From positions 91,186 through 155,185 of the forward strand of contig CANFHC010000004.1 of assembly GCA_947446575.1 (NCBI GenBank): DNA of 64,000 nt, in the 5' to 3' direction. The stretch's first letter is position 1. Every line of letters starts with the position of its first letter. This document shows positions 54,222 to 62,887 of this stretch, piece after piece. This DNA is from Bacteriovoracaceae bacterium (GTDB lineage: Bacteria; Bdellovibrionota; Bacteriovoracia; Bacteriovoracales; Bacteriovoracaceae). Position numbers and translations under genes: made by a program. The notes under the pieces were generated by a model. That model was not told the DNA's origin. It did no database searches and saw only the letters and a list, made by a program, of their open reading frames with translations.

Positions 54222-55337
54222 ATGGCGATGAATGATAACTTGCTAAATGTCTCACAAAACTTTTTTACCCCGGATATTGTCGATAAAATAAGTGCAGTTA
54301 TTGGGCAATCAACTGACAAAACAAAAACAGGTTTAAGGTCGGTTATTCCAGCATTCATGTCGGGAATAGTTGATAAAGGATCTACTCCAGAAGGTGCAGC
54401 AACTTTAGTGGATATGGTGAAATCGCATAATTTTCAAATAGAAAATGCACCAGATGCAAACAATCTCCATCAAGGTGATGAGGTTGTAAAAAATGTTTTC
54501 GGAAGCAATTTAAACAATGTTATTTCTCGCTTGGGAATATCAACTGGTTTAAGTTCGGCGAGTGTAGCAAAACTTTTAAGCTTGGTCGCTCCAGTGTTTA
54601 TGGGACTCGTTGATTCGAAGGTTAAAACAGAAAAATTAAATAGCTCTGGCTTGATGAATTTTTTAAACCAACAGAAAAAAACAATTACAGGATTTAGCGC
54701 AAGTGGTTTTTCAAGTCTTTCTAGGTTTGATGAAGGCATGGTTGATACTGAAAGTGCGAAAGGTTTTCATACGAAATTAACTCAAGAGATTCCATGGCGT
54801 AAAGTCGCCTTAGCGGCACTCATTTTATTGGGCCTATGGTTTTGGTGGTTAGGAACTCATCAAAAGACTACAACGCCAATTATGACGTCCACAATCCCAA
54901 TTCCAATTCAAATGAATATGACGAATAGAAATACGCCCAACATAGACAGCCTGAACACTTTTATGTCTCAAGCAACACCAATTGAGTTACCGAAGCATTT
55001 TCGATTTGAAAAATTAAAATTTATAGCAGGAAAATCAATTTTGCTAACTGGTGGTGAAATAGAATTAGATAAAATTGCAGCGACAATGAAAATGTATCCC
55101 ATGTCGATGGCGAGGCTTGAAGCTTTCTCAAGCAATGTGGGTACACCTGAAACTAATAGAAAATTAACGAGCGATATGGCCTTAGCTGTTAAGGAGCAAT
55201 TAGTAGCAAGAGGAATTGAAGAAGAGAGAATATCGACAGCTGGTTTTGGCGATGAAAATCCCATTGCCTCAAATGCTGTCGCCGAAGGTAGAGTAAAAAA
55301 TCAGCGAGTCGAGTTTGTAATAACTAACGTGAAATAA
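54222..55337 (+). CDS. DUF937-OmpA hybrid membrane protein
   Basis: A 371-residue protein with three parts. Residues 1-160 match the DUF937/YidB-like pattern (ISAVIGQS, LRSVIPAFMSGIVDKGSTPEGA, VKNVFGSNLNNVISRLGISTGLS, LLSLVAPVFMGLV). A membrane helix follows near 193-209 (VALAALILLGLWFWWLG), then a short linker, then a C-terminal OmpA-like peptidoglycan-binding domain: ELDKIAATMKMYPMSMARLEAFSSN and LVARGIEEERISTAGFGDENPIASN...NQRVEFVI. With the N-terminus inside, the OmpA domain would reach peptidoglycan from the inner membrane. Function unknown. Confidence 0.8.
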   Translation: MAMNDNLLNVSQNFFTPDIVDKISAVIGQSTDKTKTGLRSVIPAFMSGIVDKGSTPEGAATLVDMVKSHNFQIENAPDANNLHQGDEVVKNVFGSNLNNVISRLGISTGLSSASVAKLLSLVAPVFMGLVDSKVKTEKLNSSGLMNFLNQQKKTITGFSASGFSSLSRFDEGMVDTESAKGFHTKLTQEIPWRKVALAALILLGLWFWWLGTHQKTTTPIMTSTIPIPIQMNMTNRNTPNIDSLNTFMSQATPIELPKHFRFEKLKFIAGKSILLTGGEIELDKIAATMKMYPMSMARLEAFSSNVGTPETNRKLTSDMALAVKEQLVARGIEEERISTAGFGDENPIASNAVAEGRVKNQRVEFVITNVK

Positions 55338-55340
55338 AAA

Positions 55341-55370
55341 AAAGGCCATCTTTCGACGGCCTTCTATTTT
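55341..55370 (+). terminator. Terminator after the DUF937-OmpA gene
   Basis: Stem AAGGCC (55342-55347) and GGCCTT (55358-55363) followed by CTATTTT, preceded by seven or more A. Because A and T runs flank it, it may also stop leftward transcription from the convergent RRM gene, whose stop is 24 bp further on. Confidence 0.72.
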
Positions 55371-55393
55371 AAAATAAATTTTAAAGGAGCAAA

Positions 55394-55720
55394 TTAATAA
55401 CGGTTTCTTCCGCCGCCATTTCCGCCGCCGCCAAATCCACCACGTGATCCACCGCCACGAGAGTCATTTGGTACCATTGGTTTTGCTTCTGATACAGTCA
55501 TTGCGCGACCATCAAAATCTTGACCATGGAATTTACTGATTGCTTCTTCAGCTTCTTCATCAGATGACATTTCGATAAATCCGAAACCTTTTGATCTTCC
55601 AGTTTCACGGTCAGTGATAACTTTAGAAGAGTCTACAGTTCCAACTTCTTCGAATTTTTGTTTAAGGATTGCATCGTTTGCCGAGTAAGGAAGATTTCCT
55701 ACATAAAGTTTTCTACCCAT
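55394..55720 (-). CDS. RRM-domain glycine-rich RNA-binding protein
   Basis: A 108-residue protein: one RNA recognition motif with RNP2 LYVGNLPY at 5-12 and RNP1 KGFGFIEM near 43-50, then a glycine/arginine tail (GGGSRGGFGGGGNGGGRNRY). Such proteins are common in cyanobacteria and several other Gram-negative lineages and are often cold-induced or mRNA-chaperone-like. A perfect AGGAGGT lies 6 nt before the ATG, and the leader to the next gene is about 120 bp, fitting high, possibly post-transcriptionally controlled expression. The neighbouring DEAD-box helicase suggests a shared RNA-remodelling role. Confidence 0.9.
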   Translation of the reverse strand: MGRKLYVGNLPYSANDAILKQKFEEVGTVDSSKVITDRETGRSKGFGFIEMSSDEEAEEAISKFHGQDFDGRAMTVSEAKPMVPNDSRGGGSRGGFGGGGNGGGRNRY

Positions 55721-55839
55721 AATAACCTCCTAAGGTTGGGGCCGCTTAGAAGAAGGGCTGAAAAAACTGACCACTAATCTAAAGACGACTAACATTTCAA
55801 GTGCACCCTAACATTATAATCGAGAAATTCCTAATACTA

Positions 55840-57096
55840 TTATTTCTTTTTGGATTTATGAACAGATCTTTGTCTTTCTCTGCTGTTAGGAAGCTTGTTT
55901 CGACCATCAATCAGTGTTTTTGCCTTACCTTTTGATAACAATCTACTATCGACGACGACTTGAGAGTGAAAGGGTTGGTCTTCAACAAGAGTTATATTTT
56001 TTCCAATCAATTTTTCGATATCTTTTAAAAAGACTTTTTCTTCTGAATCACAAAATGAAATGGCCTTACCGCTCGCACCTGCTCTAGCAGTTCTTCCGAT
56101 GCGATGAACGTAGTCTTCACTCACATTGGGAAGATCGTAATTAATAACATGAGAAATATCATCAATATCAATTCCTCGAGCAGCAATATCAGTAGCAATT
56201 AGAACGCGAGTTTTTCCGGAGCGAAAATTTTCTAGCGCTTTTTGTCTTGCTGATTGTGATTTATTTCCATGGATAGCTTCCGAAATAATTCCAGCTTTTC
56301 CAAGGTATTCAACAATCTTATTAGCACCATGTTTTGTGCGAGAAAAAACAATGACTCTTTTTAAATTATCATCATCTAAAATGTGTTTTAGAAGTGGACG
56401 TTTATTTTCACGATCAACATACATAACAGATTGAGTGATGAGTTCAGCAGTTGATGAAACAGGAGTAACTTCAACTTTAACTGGATTAACGAGAATAGAG
56501 TTAGCAAGTTTTTCAATTTCTGGAGGCATTGTTGCTGAGAAAAATAAATTATGTCTTCTCGGAGGAAGAAGTTTTAAAACTTTTTTTATGTCGTGAATGA
56601 AACCCATATCAAGCATGCGATCGGCCTCATCTAAAACGAATACATCCAGGCCCGCTAATTTAATAAATCCTTGTTCGATCAAATCCATTAAGCGACCAGG
56701 AGTTGCAACAAGAACATCGACTCCACCAGACATCGTCTTAACTTGCGGAGATTGTCCAACACCACCATAAACAACAGCATATTTTAAACTTAAATGTTTT
56801 CCGTAAGTCGCAAAACTTTCATGAACTTGAATGGCAAGCTCTCGAGTGGGTGTAAGTACTAAAACACGAGTATGCCTAGGAAGTGCTCTTTTGTTAGCTT
56901 CGACTAAGCGATTTAATATCGGTAGAGCGAAAGCGGCTGTTTTACCTGTTCCAGTTTGCGCACAACCGAGGAGGTCTTTTCCTTCCAGTAGGGCTGGAAT
57001 TGCTTGAGCTTGAATCGGAGTGGGATGTGTATAACCAGCTTCTTTTAAAGCGAGTTTAATAGGATCAATTAGTTTTAATTCAGAAAATGAAATCAT
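55840..57096 (-). CDS. DEAD-box RNA helicase, RhlE-like
   Basis: ATP-dependent RNA helicase, 418 residues. Motifs in order: Q motif TPIQAQAIPAL, I AQTGTGKTAAF, Ia PTRELA, Ib TPGR, II DEAD, III SAT, IV IVFSRTKHGANKI, V ATDIAARGIDID and VI HRIGRTARAG. The basic C-terminal tail (RERQRSVHKSKKK) is short, as in RhlE. Likely roles are ribosome assembly or cold adaptation; the specific target is not determinable. Confidence 0.93.
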   Translation of the reverse strand: MISFSELKLIDPIKLALKEAGYTHPTPIQAQAIPALLEGKDLLGCAQTGTGKTAAFALPILNRLVEANKRALPRHTRVLVLTPTRELAIQVHESFATYGKHLSLKYAVVYGGVGQSPQVKTMSGGVDVLVATPGRLMDLIEQGFIKLAGLDVFVLDEADRMLDMGFIHDIKKVLKLLPPRRHNLFFSATMPPEIEKLANSILVNPVKVEVTPVSSTAELITQSVMYVDRENKRPLLKHILDDDNLKRVIVFSRTKHGANKIVEYLGKAGIISEAIHGNKSQSARQKALENFRSGKTRVLIATDIAARGIDIDDISHVINYDLPNVSEDYVHRIGRTARAGASGKAISFCDSEEKVFLKDIEKLIGKNITLVEDQPFHSQVVVDSRLLSKGKAKTLIDGRNKLPNSRERQRSVHKSKKK

Positions 57097-57162
57097 GTTG
57101 TTACACCAAGAATTGAGTTTTTTTCAACCTACAATTATTATTCTTGCCTTGCAACTAAGTTC

Positions 57163-59028
57163 TTATTGTCTGTAAAAGGAATTTATATAATGGGAGGTTT
57201 CTTCTTCAATCAATGGTTTAAATTCTGGTAAAGCCAGTGAGCTTCTTTTGCTGAAAAGTGTTGCTGTTTCAAATGGTTCCTTAATGAGGCCCTGAGATTT
57301 CATGCGCTTTAAAAACTTGCGGTAGCGCAATTCATTTTTATGAACTTTTCTAGAACTAAGCCAATTAAAGAAAAACCAAAACAGTGGCATAGATCCACAG
57401 AGACTTAAAACAAAAAGCCATTTTATTGAAATACTCTTCGGCAAAAAAGATTCTAAAACTTGCTGCTGTTTTTCTTTGTCAAAATTTAAAATATTGTTAC
57501 CAAAAGATGAGTTTAGTGAATCAATATAAAAAGAGACGAGATTAATGGCTTTAAATTTAAATAAACTTTTTGAAAGTTTCAAATAATACAAGTTAACAAA
57601 GGGATCTACTCGATCAAAATAGGCTGCAGCCCCCAAAGCAATTCTACCTGGAGCAACTATGGCCGTAGGATCAAATTTTTGCCAGCCAGAATTTTTCAAA
57701 TAAACTTCTACCCATGCATGGGAGTCTAGTTCGCGAATGGTAACAGATTTATCGTAGGGGTTATATTCTCCCCCCTGATAGCCAGAAACAATACGAGAAG
57801 GCAGTCCAATGGCGCGAGTAATGTAAGCAAAACTTGCAGCGAAGTGACTGCAGTATCCACTTTTTCCATTGAGAATAAAATCTTCAACGGAGTTATAGAT
57901 AGGTGGGGTTAGAGTATATTCAAAGTGACGATTTTTAAAAAAATCAATAGCCACATTTAATTTTTCTACTTCATTTAGATTGTATTTATCTTTTAAAATC
58001 AATTCACTAATTTTTTCTCTGAGTGAAGATTTTAACTTCAGCCCCTTTCTTTCCATTAAAAAGGTATAACTTGTGAGTGGCGTCTTAGTATTTGATTCAA
58101 CATCATATAAAACAGCATTGCGAGTAATGCCTTTTAAACGAAAAGTGCCTTCATTGTAATATTGATAATCAAAATTATTTTTAAGTAAATTGCTAGTTCC
58201 ATCAAGGGTTGGAAGAAATTCGTTGTATTCTTTTAGCAATTTAATTTTGTAGTTAATTTTTGGAGCTAAAACAGCTTCTGGAATCGCTTTAAGATTTATA
58301 TATCCAGTTCTCCATTCATCTTTAAAATAGTCCCAAAGAACACTTTCTCTCCAATAAAGAAATGGTATTGGAAATTTGTTAGGTTCTAGATCATAAACTC
58401 GAAAAACCACTTTTCCGGAAAGATTAAGGGGGCCTAGCTTTTTAAAGTTTAACTGAGAGTCAGCGCCTGAGAAAATTAATTGTGTGTTACTCGGATTTAA
58501 AAAACCTTGGGTAAATCGAGGGAAGGTGTAAAAAAGAATGAGTGACAATAGAAGTGAAGGGGCCACGAGGAACAATAATCTTTTACCACTCAAAAGAGAT
58601 AAGTCATAGTTGCGGATTTTTAAAATAAAGTAGAAAAAAACAATAATTTTAAAAACACCAAAAAAGAATGACAGGAATGTTGGGCTTAAAAGAAAAAGAC
58701 AAGATTCTAAAAGAGCGAGAATAAGAAACATATTAAAGTGATCATTTTCAGAATCAAGCTCCCAAAGTTTTAGAGAAGCTAAAAGTAAGACGAGAGCTAC
58801 TCCCGCTTCTGTAACAATCAAAGGCTTAAAAAGAAATTTTAAAAGAAACAAACTGCTTATCAAAAAAATAAGTTTAAAAAACAAACGAATGGTTTTTTGC
58901 TTAATAAAAAACGAGAAAAGGATGATGACTCCAGCGGCGACTAAAACAGATGCAGGAAGATCACTTCCAATGAGCAAAGAATCAAAAAGCACAAAGAATA
59001 ATGAAAGTTTCCTGATATCAAGGTTCAT
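57163..59028 (-). CDS. Membrane transglutaminase-like protein (TgpA/DUF3488 type)
   Basis: A 621-residue protein. Residues 1-165 hold several membrane helices, a periplasmic part follows, and a transglutaminase-like core has its catalytic cysteine near residue 391 (SGYCSHFAASFAYITRAIGLPSRIVSGYQGG), histidine in RELDSHAWVEVYL and aspartate in WQKFDPTAIV. A C-terminal membrane helix (WLFVLSLCGSMPLFWFFF) and a cytoplasmic tail close the protein. It overlaps the DUF58 gene by 11 bp and belongs to the common moxR-DUF58-transglutaminase set, whose substrate is not established here. Confidence 0.88.
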   Translation of the reverse strand: MNLDIRKLSLFFVLFDSLLIGSDLPASVLVAAGVIILFSFFIKQKTIRLFFKLIFLISSLFLLKFLFKPLIVTEAGVALVLLLASLKLWELDSENDHFNMFLILALLESCLFLLSPTFLSFFFGVFKIIVFFYFILKIRNYDLSLLSGKRLLFLVAPSLLLSLILFYTFPRFTQGFLNPSNTQLIFSGADSQLNFKKLGPLNLSGKVVFRVYDLEPNKFPIPFLYWRESVLWDYFKDEWRTGYINLKAIPEAVLAPKINYKIKLLKEYNEFLPTLDGTSNLLKNNFDYQYYNEGTFRLKGITRNAVLYDVESNTKTPLTSYTFLMERKGLKLKSSLREKISELILKDKYNLNEVEKLNVAIDFFKNRHFEYTLTPPIYNSVEDFILNGKSGYCSHFAASFAYITRAIGLPSRIVSGYQGGEYNPYDKSVTIRELDSHAWVEVYLKNSGWQKFDPTAIVAPGRIALGAAAYFDRVDPFVNLYYLKLSKSLFKFKAINLVSFYIDSLNSSFGNNILNFDKEKQQQVLESFLPKSISIKWLFVLSLCGSMPLFWFFFNWLSSRKVHKNELRYRKFLKRMKSQGLIKEPFETATLFSKRSSLALPEFKPLIEEETSHYINSFYRQ

Positions 59029-59953
59029 ATTCCGCCAATGTTTTTAAGCAGCGGTTTAAGTGATAAAAAGAATGATCTGGTGGAATTTGGATGTTTTCTA
59101 ACGTTAATCCGTAACGGACATTTTGAGAATGGCATTTGTGAATTGCAAAACAAATTGAAGAAAGCTCATCCTCGAGTCTTCCCGATGTTTTCACATCATT
59201 GAGAAATGAAAAAATAATTGGTGCAGCATCGGGAGTGATGAGGTTTTTTGTATACCAGCGATTTGATTGCGCAAGTTTTTTCCAGTGAACTCTCTTTAGT
59301 TGATCACCTTTGATGAAATCGCGCAGATAAAAATCGTCTCCGTCATCATTTTTTTCTTCCAATGAAGCTTTTTCAAGATGTAGCAAAAGATCTTTTTTTT
59401 GTGGATAAATTACATAGTAAAGAGAAGGACGAAAATAAACAAACGCGCGGAATAAGTGAAACGGAAAAAGAGTTTGAATGCAAATGCGATTTAATTGTCC
59501 AGTCCCTCTTTTGAGCGCCAAAATGGGTACATCAACCCGAAATGTATTTTGTTGGGAACTCTCAAACGAAAAAGTAAAATTCTTATCTTGTAATTGAAAG
59601 TGCTGATCGTTAATTTTTATTCCTAAAAAATGATGACCAAGTGATGAAGAACTTTTAAACGATAGTGAAATAAGACCCTTTTCGTTTGCATGAATGGGAT
59701 TGAAACGAGCGGAAGCCAGCTTTAAACCTTGAAGATTGAAGTGTGTGTAGTACATCGAACCAATAAAAAGGCAAAAGAGAATAAAGTTAAATAACAAAAC
59801 ATAATTGTTGGCGTAAACAAGTCCAATAATAAGCAGAATCAAATTTAGAATTAAAAGTTTGATACCATCAAGTGTTGGAACAATATAGAGCTGTTCCTGG
59901 CGCCCAAGATTAGCAAAATGCTCTTTAATGGAATCGATTCTATTGATCAACAT
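59018..59953 (-). CDS. DUF58-domain protein
   Basis: A 311-residue protein with two N-terminal membrane helices (about 31-67) and a DUF58 core. The family motif appears as FYLRDFIKGDQLKRVHWKKLAQSNRWYTKNL, the equivalent of the usual LRxYxxGDxxRxIxWxxxAR. DUF58 proteins have a VWA-like fold and partner with MoxR ATPases. It overlaps moxR by 14 bp and the transglutaminase gene by 11 bp, implying coupled translation. Confidence 0.88.
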   Translation of the reverse strand: MLINRIDSIKEHFANLGRQEQLYIVPTLDGIKLLILNLILLIIGLVYANNYVLLFNFILFCLFIGSMYYTHFNLQGLKLASARFNPIHANEKGLISLSFKSSSSLGHHFLGIKINDQHFQLQDKNFTFSFESSQQNTFRVDVPILALKRGTGQLNRICIQTLFPFHLFRAFVYFRPSLYYVIYPQKKDLLLHLEKASLEEKNDDGDDFYLRDFIKGDQLKRVHWKKLAQSNRWYTKNLITPDAAPIIFSFLNDVKTSGRLEDELSSICFAIHKCHSQNVRYGLTLENIQIPPDHSFYHLNRCLKTLAEYEP

Positions 59954-60857
59954 TCGTTATTTTTATTAGCGATTTTGTTAATTCCAAATCCTCTTCAAAA
60001 GTTTGGTTTTGAAAGGGAGTAAGTCGATGCGAAACGACGGAAGATAAAATAATTTGAACATCGTCAGGTAAAACAAAATCTCTACCTTCAATAAATGCCC
60101 AAGTCTTCGCTGCTTGAATGATATCTCTGCCCGCACGTGGACTTAATCCCTGAAACTGCGAATTCGACCTAGAGTTTTCTAAAAGTAATAAGACATAATT
60201 TAATAATTTATCACTTACCGTAATCACATTGATTTGGGTCTGGATATTTTTTAAAGATTCATGATTTAAAACTGGTTTTAAATTTTGAAAGCTTTCGTGG
60301 TGAATGGTTTCAGAAATTAATTTTTTTTCAAAAGCATTATCTGGATATCCAATTTTTATTTTCATCATAAATCGATCAAGCTGTGATTCTGGTAAATGAT
60401 GAGTTCCTACTTGTGAGCGGGGGTTTTGTGTAGCAATAACAAAAAATGGTTCAGGCAAAGTTAGTGTTTGCCCATCTAGAGTCACCTGACTTTCTTCCAT
60501 AGCTTCCAAAAGAGCACTTTGTGTTTTTGGAGTACCACGGTTTAATTCATCGGCTAAAATAAATTGATTAAATATTGGGCCGGGAATTAAATTGAATTTA
60601 TTCGTTTGAGTATCAAAGATTTGAATCCCTAAAAGATCTGATGGCATGAGGTCGTTGGTAAATTGAATTCTAGAAAAACTAAGATCTAAAAGTTTTGCCA
60701 TTGTTTTAGCAAAAGTTGTTTTACCAACACCAGGAACATCTTCAATCAAAAGGTGGCCCTCAGATAAAAAACAGCAAAGTGCTAATTTCAATTCATGTTT
60801 TTTCCCCAAGATAGCTGTTTGGGCAGATTCTATAAATTTATTGATGATTTGATTCAT
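59940..60857 (-). CDS. MoxR-family AAA+ ATPase
   Basis: A 305-residue AAA+ chaperone-like ATPase. Walker A is EDVPGVGKTTFAKTMA near 38-52, Walker B FILADELNRGTPKTQSALLEAMEE, sensor 1 FFVIATQNPRSQVGTHHLPESQLDRFM, and the lid contains LSPRAGRDIIQAAKTWAF. First gene of the three-gene cluster with DUF58 and transglutaminase proteins. In other bacteria such sets act in maturation of envelope proteins or stress tolerance; that is family knowledge, not shown here. Confidence 0.93.
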   Translation of the reverse strand: MNQIINKFIESAQTAILGKKHELKLALCCFLSEGHLLIEDVPGVGKTTFAKTMAKLLDLSFSRIQFTNDLMPSDLLGIQIFDTQTNKFNLIPGPIFNQFILADELNRGTPKTQSALLEAMEESQVTLDGQTLTLPEPFFVIATQNPRSQVGTHHLPESQLDRFMMKIKIGYPDNAFEKKLISETIHHESFQNLKPVLNHESLKNIQTQINVITVSDKLLNYVLLLLENSRSNSQFQGLSPRAGRDIIQAAKTWAFIEGRDFVLPDDVQIILSSVVSHRLTPFQNQTFEEDLELTKSLIKITNVDQ

Positions 60858-60926
60858 GAAATTCTCAATTAAAAATGGTTTAATTCAATGCTAATTGAAA
60901 AATAGAAATAATCAATGTAGCTTCAT

Positions 60927-61667
60927 TTGAACATGAATCATTTTCTTTTAAGTTTTATGGGATTTCTTACTGGACTGGTCGACTCCATTGTTGGTGGTGG
61001 TGGTCTCATTTCACTTCCCACTCTATCCATCGCCATTGCCCCTGGAGCCCAAGCTATTGGGACTAACAAAATTGTTGGTTCAACCGGCGCGCTCATAGCT
61101 CTTATTGTCTATGCACGAAAAGGACACTTGAGATGGAAAGAAGGATTATCGTTTTGTTTAGTATGTGCACTAGGTTCATTTTTTGGGAGCTCACTTGCTC
61201 CCCATGTTTCAAAAGAATTTTTTAGATACTTGATGATCGTGATGTGTCCTGTGATTTTGTCTATCGTTTGGAATAGAGAAAAATTTTTTAGTGAAAGAGA
61301 AAATTTTGTTAAGCCACACTATTCCCTTTTTTTTCTAATGGCCTTTGGAAGTGGTTTTTACGATGGATTTTTTGGACCTGGTGGCGGAACTTTTATGTTC
61401 CTAGGTTTATTTTTAGGAACCGGTTATCCCCTGCTTCCTTCAATAGCCATTTCAAAAATGGCCAACACCTTTTCGGCCACAACCGCTTTGATAACTTATG
61501 CTCACAATGGATATGTGCATTGGAAAGAAGGTTTCATAATGGCAATTGGTATGGTTATCGGATCATATTTGGGAGCTAGTTACGCTTCTAAAAATATCAC
61601 AAAAATCGTTCGTCCGATGCTCACATTTATTGTGGTGTTATTGATGGTGAAACTGATTTGGTTTTAA
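60927..61667 (+). CDS. TauE/SafE-family membrane transporter
   Basis: A 246-residue permease with about eight membrane helices. The two internal repeats each start with a glycine-rich motif: GFLTGLVDSIVGGGGLISLPTL...GTNKIVGSTGAL and GSGFYDGFFGPGGGTFMFLGLF...ISKMANTFSATTAL, diagnostic of the family. Members export sulfite, sulfoacetate or other organic anions; the substrate here is unknown. It diverges from moxR and ends at a shared terminator. Confidence 0.9.
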   Translation: MNMNHFLLSFMGFLTGLVDSIVGGGGLISLPTLSIAIAPGAQAIGTNKIVGSTGALIALIVYARKGHLRWKEGLSFCLVCALGSFFGSSLAPHVSKEFFRYLMIVMCPVILSIVWNREKFFSERENFVKPHYSLFFLMAFGSGFYDGFFGPGGGTFMFLGLFLGTGYPLLPSIAISKMANTFSATTALITYAHNGYVHWKEGFIMAIGMVIGSYLGASYASKNITKIVRPMLTFIVVLLMVKLIWF

Positions 61668-61681
61668 TTATTCTTGAAAAT

Positions 61682-61724
61682 AAAAAGGCCCGAACTTTCT
61701 TTAAGATTGTTCGGGCCTTTTTTT
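61682..61724. terminator. Bidirectional terminator between TauE/SafE gene and pstS
   Basis: Stem AAAAAGGCCCGAAC (61682-61695) and GTTCGGGCCTTTTT (61709-61722) with a 13-base loop, flanked by A on the left and T on the right. It suits the two convergent genes. Confidence 0.92.
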
Positions 61725-61744
61725 ATCCTTCAAGGAGTGAAAGA

Positions 61745-62737
61745 TTATTTAATTGTTTTAACTAGTGCTTCAGCCATTTTCTTTGGCAACGGAGCATAGT
61801 GAAGCTCGCTTGCGAATTTTTGTCCGTCAGCAAGTGCCCATCCTAAGAAAGCTCTTACAGCTTTAAGAGGTTCAGAAGCAGCATTTTCTGGAAGTAGAAT
61901 CCATGTGAATGAAGAAATTGGGTAAACACCTTTTCCGTCAGCGTTGATTACAGAAATTCTTAAATCACCAGAAACATCTTTTACAGATGCAGCAGCTTTT
62001 GAGATTGATTCAACAGAAGGAGCAATGAATTCACCTTTTTTGTTTTTAACAGAAGCCGTTTCTAATTTTGCATTGATTGCATAGGCAAGTTCTACGTATC
62101 CAACAGCACCGTCAGTTTGAGCAACCATTGCAGTAACACCTTCGTTACCTTTAGCGCCAATTCCAGCAGGCCAGTTGATGTTTTTTCCAGCTCCAACTTT
62201 TTCTTTCCACTCAGTAGATACGTCAGCCAAGAAAGTTGAGAAAACAGCAGTTGTTCCAGATCCATCTGATCTTCTTACAACTAAGATATCAGTAGCTGGA
62301 AGTTTCATTTTTGGGTTTAATTTAGCAATTGCAGCATCATTCCACTTAAGAATTTTTCCGTGAAAAATATTTGCAACAGTTTCACCATCAAGCTTTAAGC
62401 CAGCAGCGATTCCTTTAACATTATAAGCAACAGTTACTGCGCCTAGAACTGTTGGGATGTGACGAATTGGTGTTTTAGCTGATTTTAACTCTTCATCAGT
62501 CATTGGAGCATCTGTTGCACCGAAGTCTACAGTTTGGGCTAGAACTTGCTTAATTCCGCCACCGCTTCCGATAGATTGGTAGTTAAATTCGACATCCGTG
62601 TGAGTCTTTTGGTACTCCGAGAACCATTTAGAATAAATTGGATAAGGAAATGTAGCCCCTGCACCGTTAACTTTTTGAGCTGCAGAAACGCTAAGAGACA
62701 AAGACAAAAGAAGAAACATCAATAAATTTTTTAACAC
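61745..62737 (-). CDS. pstS: Phosphate ABC transporter substrate-binding protein PstS
   Basis: Periplasmic phosphate-binding protein, 330 residues from the GTG at 62737, which has GAGG 6 nt upstream; an ATG at 62767 would add ten residues ahead of the signal peptide and is less likely. After the signal peptide (LLMFLLLSLSLSVSAA) come GAGATFPYPIYSKWFSEY, YQSIGSGGGIKQ, VDFGATDAPMT and VRRSDGSGTTAVFSTFL, the phosphate-contact loops. No pstCAB genes follow in the window. Candidate Pho-box repeats lie upstream at 62804-62821. Confidence 0.95.
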   Translation of the reverse strand: MLKNLLMFLLLSLSLSVSAAQKVNGAGATFPYPIYSKWFSEYQKTHTDVEFNYQSIGSGGGIKQVLAQTVDFGATDAPMTDEELKSAKTPIRHIPTVLGAVTVAYNVKGIAAGLKLDGETVANIFHGKILKWNDAAIAKLNPKMKLPATDILVVRRSDGSGTTAVFSTFLADVSTEWKEKVGAGKNINWPAGIGAKGNEGVTAMVAQTDGAVGYVELAYAINAKLETASVKNKKGEFIAPSVESISKAAASVKDVSGDLRISVINADGKGVYPISSFTWILLPENAASEPLKAVRAFLGWALADGQKFASELHYAPLPKKMAEALVKTIK

Positions 62738-62803
62738 GTAAAACCTCACTATGTACATGAATGTCATTGAGCTGATCTTATGAAAAAGGATGGAATTTGT
62801 ATC

Positions 62804-62821
62804 GTTAGGATTTTGTTAGGA
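62804..62821 (-). promoter_or_regulatory. Candidate Pho box upstream of pstS
   Basis: On the minus strand two copies of TCCTAAC (62821-62815 and 62810-62804) are separated by AAAA, giving an 11-bp direct repeat. PhoB and PhoP bind 11-bp-spaced direct repeats upstream of pst genes. The repeat lies 67 bp before the pstS start. Only two units are visible and the sequence differs from E. coli CTGTCAT, so this is a candidate. Confidence 0.4.
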
Positions 62822-62835
62822 CGGTGTGAGGGAAT

Positions 62836-62860
62836 TAAAAAAGGGGCTCGAAAGCCCCCT
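62836..62860 (-). terminator. Intrinsic terminator after the porin gene
   Basis: Stem AGCCCC/GGGGCT (62853-62858 and 62843-62848) with a four-base CGAA loop, followed on the minus strand by six T (plus strand A, 62837-62842). It ends porin transcription upstream of pstS. Confidence 0.88.
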
Positions 62861-62887
62861 CTTATTTAAACTAAATTCTTGTAAGAA

